Below the pieces are notes generated by a model. The model worked only from the letters and a program-made list of their open reading frames with translations. It did no database searches and was not told the origin of the DNA. The position numbers were made by a program, and so were the translations under genes. A stretch of DNA of 64,000 nt from Shewanella hanedai (lineage in GTDB: Bacteria > Pseudomonadota > Gammaproteobacteria > Enterobacterales > Shewanellaceae). Positions within the stretch are counted from its first letter, which is position 1. Each line of letters opens with the position of its first letter. Shown here one piece after another: positions 62,171-64,000 of the stretch. The DNA lies in the NCBI RefSeq assembly GCF_007197645.1, contig NZ_VKGK01000021.1, positions 47,033 through 111,032 of the forward strand, in the 5' to 3' direction.

Positions 62171-62839
62171 TTACACAACTAGCATACTTTCATTTCTGGC
62201 TTTGATAGCATAACTAAGAGTCACACTAAGGTTATGTATATTTGCAGTCAATATATCATTTTGATCACAAAATTCTTTTTCGATAACAAGGCAGTCGGTC
62301 TCGTTACTTAGTTTTCTAAGTGCTTTTTTATTTAAGTACTCTAGGTGTGAGTCAATTAAATGCCATTTTTCATGAAGGTCTTCTGTTAAAGCAAATGAAG
62401 CTTTATTTACTTTTCCATCAGTAAAAGGGAAAAGTGAAGCGTTCAAGTTACCAAAGTCAGTCTTCAACTTACCCAAATTAAAAAAATGTGGTTTAAAACG
62501 TTCATAGCTCTGTTTATTCTGGGATAGTGCCTGCAGTTCTCGTACCATAGGTGTGACTAAATCCCACAATTCAGCATAGTTCTTAAACTCCTTTTCAAAC
62601 TGAATTTTGCTTACATGAACCTTAGATTCATTAACGGCATTCAGCTCCGCAATCTTCATTTCTAACCCATGTTTTAGTTGTGCTTGTTCTCGTTGAAGTA
62701 TTCTAATAGACCATAGCTTCCCTAGCCATGCACTTAAACTGATGATAACGACACTTGCCCCAACGGTAACAACATTTCCTGAATCATATTCAAATCTCAC
62801 CTCTGTGATATAACGCCTGCATAGCACATTTACTACCAT
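62171..62839 (-). CDS. Hypothetical membrane-anchored coiled-coil protein
   Basis: 222 residues. One membrane segment at about 22-42 (VVTVGASVVIISLSAWLGKLW), then a long helix/coiled coil (RILQREQAQLKHGLEMKIAELNA) and a helical cytoplasmic domain (FEKEFKNYAELWDLVTPMVRELQAL). Proteins of this pattern are common in genomic islands and integron cassettes; function unknown. Lower GC than the core genes by eye. No ribosome site of note. Same strand as the GNAT gene upstream. Confidence 0.55.
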   Translation of the reverse strand: MVVNVLCRRYITEVRFEYDSGNVVTVGASVVIISLSAWLGKLWSIRILQREQAQLKHGLEMKIAELNAVNESKVHVSKIQFEKEFKNYAELWDLVTPMVRELQALSQNKQSYERFKPHFFNLGKLKTDFGNLNASLFPFTDGKVNKASFALTEDLHEKWHLIDSHLEYLNKKALRKLSNETDCLVIEKEFCDQNDILTANIHNLSVTLSYAIKARNESMLVV

Positions 62840-62934
62840 GCAATTATGCTTAAAATTGACGTCTTAAAACGATAGACACCCGACAACCTGAGATGCCGAG
62901 TGTAGTAAATCGTATTGATGCGATTGTTATATTT
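62840..62934 (-). other. Imperfect hairpin between GNAT and coiled-coil genes
   Basis: On the minus strand ACACTCGGCA / TGTCGGGTGT form a 10-bp stem (two G-U) with an 8-nt loop, and ACGAT / ATCGT extend it across internal loops. Asymmetric bulges recall attC sites, but no GTTRRRY/RYYYAAC pair was found; a terminator for the GNAT gene is the simpler reading. Confidence 0.4.
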
Positions 62935-63348
62935 TTATATGAAATATAATGGGTTATCGTAGACTTTGGGCGGTTTCACTGAATCATCCAAATACAGACG
63001 GAGATGAACGCGAGATCCAAGGCTTAGATACTTTTCAAATCCGAGAGATTCATAGACAGTTACGAGATTGTCCACAGTTAGCCCGCTATCCGCATCTGGT
63101 TCTGCGGTGATTTCTACGCAAGCTTTAGGACATTCTACCGCAATACGTTTGAGTGTCTCATTGAGCAACTTTTTAGCAAATCCTTTCCTGCGAAATTCAG
63201 GTAATATATCTAAACGCTCGATAGAATAGACATTTGTATGTTCAGAGTTTTGTCTCCACATGCAATTACAGTCTTCACTGTAGTTTTCAAAATACTCATA
63301 AAAAAAACCGTCATGCTCTTTATGCATAATGTTGGATAACTGTTCCAT
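62935..63348 (-). CDS. GNAT-family N-acetyltransferase
   Basis: 137 residues. Acetyl-CoA pyrophosphate loop DILPEFRRKGFAKKLLNETLKRI and the later YESLGFEKY are the standard GNAT motifs A and B. The N-terminal part is unusually short and acidic/aromatic (DGFFYEYFENYSEDCNCMW). Substrate unknown. Single-gene cassette-like unit, lower GC than neighbours by eye. Confidence 0.72.
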   Translation of the reverse strand: MEQLSNIMHKEHDGFFYEYFENYSEDCNCMWRQNSEHTNVYSIERLDILPEFRRKGFAKKLLNETLKRIAVECPKACVEITAEPDADSGLTVDNLVTVYESLGFEKYLSLGSRVHLRLYLDDSVKPPKVYDNPLYFI

Positions 63349-63870
63349 GATACTCCTTATGGATAAACAGTCGGCTAGTTAAATTTACCAAACCTTTTAT
63401 TTAGGCCTTACTAAAGTAAAGCCATTGATTTATAAGCACTCTACCTGAGTGATACTAAATAAACGAGCACGAAAAATTGCAAAGTGAACATTGATATTGA
63501 TGTCTTATCGAAAGTAATCAGTAACAGTCATTTATCGATTAGTAAAGATAGGTCTACTTACTTGTTACTTAATCTGTGTTGCTTATTGCCTGAAGCTGAT
63601 TTTGGGGCATTTCCGTGTTAGTGACTTACTCAGACAAGTCAAAATCGAAGAGATAAATTATCAGGTGTAGGTGCAGCTACGAGTTTTGGCAGCATGGAAG
63701 CTGCCGTAAAGCCCACAGGGATGTGCTAGTGGCGTCTCGTAGAAGTATCTGCACATTCCCCCGCTGGAGGCGATAGGCAACCATGAAGGTACGAGCTTCA
63801 AGCACACCTGCAAATACCAAACTAGCCAGAAGCTAAATAAGAAAATGTAATCAGCCTTCATTTGAAGGCT
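63349..63870. repeat. Intergenic repeats next to group II intron
   Basis: 522 bp with no supported gene. Contains GGCAGC/GCTGCC hairpin (63688-63705), the inverted copy of the 15-nt repeat (GAAGTATCTGCACAT, 63742-63756, with GTCTC-type flank) and a terminator-like stem AGCCTTCA/TGAAGGCT (63853-63870) directly beside the intron end. The left half (63349-63660) shows nothing clear. Confidence 0.55.
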
Positions 63871-63874
63871 AGCC

Positions 63875-64000
63875 AATTTTGGTCGGATAAGCGGCACCTG
63901 TTACCAAGTGCCGCTCTCCTAAGAACCGTACGTGCAACTTTCACTGCATACGGCTCAAGCCTCCACTAAGGCGTACTATGTTACCCGGTAACCATACGGG
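63875..64000 (-). mobile_element. 3' end of a group II intron (domains IV end, V, VI)
   Basis: On the minus strand a canonical 34-nt domain V (63923-63956): GAGCCGTATGCAG, a GAAA tetraloop, then TTGCACGTACGGTTC, fully paired with the usual bulge. It is followed by domain VI, a 10-bp stem GCGGCACTTG/CAGGTGCCGC at 63891-63914, and a 3' splice site near 63880. The intron body and any reverse-transcriptase gene lie beyond the window. The 3' exon begins with a terminator-like hairpin. Confidence 0.85.

Noticed and set aside
62840..62934. attC site between the GNAT and coiled-coil genes
   Set aside because: Bulged hairpin is present but the required GTTRRRY and RYYYAAC core pair is not.
63661..63897. 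78-codon minus-strand frame at the intron boundary
   Set aside because: It crosses from intron domain VI into intergenic repeats, so it is not a protein gene.
1..64000. CRISPR array, prophage or tRNA genes
   Set aside because: No regularly spaced repeats, phage structural or integrase genes, or cloverleaf sequences were seen by eye on either strand.

Overview
The window looks like chromosome of a marine gammaproteobacterium close to Shewanella. Evidence is gene order and protein type: the djlA / lptD-surA-pdxA-rsmA-apaG-apaH / folA cluster, the obgE-rpmA-rplU / ispB block and the divergent mdh / argR pair are arranged as in Enterobacterales and Shewanella. The proteins, the AT-rich intergenic DNA and the DUF3019, DUF3718 and DUF5610 families also fit Shewanella. 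No rRNA, tRNA, CRISPR array or prophage was seen.

Left part (1-9.6 kb): a YcxB-like membrane protein; a tightly packed phosphorelay operon (56-residue micro-ORF, hybrid kinase, HPt protein, two-receiver regulator); then on the minus strand a 2-oxoacid dehydrogenase E1 alpha-beta fusion followed by an unusual FabD-like acyltransferase, and a glutaryl-CoA dehydrogenase. From 10 to 13.4 kb a MipA/OmpV barrel, a DUF3019 protein and an RstA/RstB-like pair form an envelope-sensing operon. From 13.4 to 22.2 kb are single genes: DUF1289, DUF4136 lipoprotein, GDPD lipoprotein, Ycf46-type AAA ATPase, a DUF3302/HlyD pair, purT, a hydroxyacid dehydrogenase and an outer-membrane barrel.

Centre (22.4-41.9 kb): mostly housekeeping. 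It covers peptidoglycan recycling (amgK-murU), LPS and outer-membrane-protein assembly (lptD, surA), cofactor synthesis (pdxA, ispB, folA), ribosome function (rsmA, obgE, rpmA, rplU), stress and signalling (apaG, apaH, a chemoreceptor), a split YjjP/YjjB exporter, malate dehydrogenase and ArgR.

Right part (42-61.4 kb): Dyp peroxidase, a Fur-box-preceded Fe(III) ABC importer (fbpABC order), GST, ferredoxin-NADP reductase, small conserved proteins, an Atm1-type ABC exporter, DAHP synthase, an exported lipase with a DUF4785 lipoprotein, a transglutaminase-like/TPR lipoprotein, and glnK-amtB with a plausible NtrC/sigma-54 control region.

The last 2.6 kb (61.4-64 kb) is accessory DNA: hairpin-rich repeats, a possible group II intron 3' remnant, an orphan membrane/coiled-coil gene, a GNAT acetyltransferase, and the 3' end (domains V and VI) of a group II intron that runs off the window on the minus strand.

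Nothing here is a clear new defence or mobile system. The most unusual items are the acyltransferase that has lost the malonyl-binding arginine and sits next to the fused E1, the micro-ORF-led phosphorelay, a perfect 17-bp inverted repeat inside pdxA, a heptanucleotide repeat in front of the DUF1289 gene, and the repeat/intron region at the right end.
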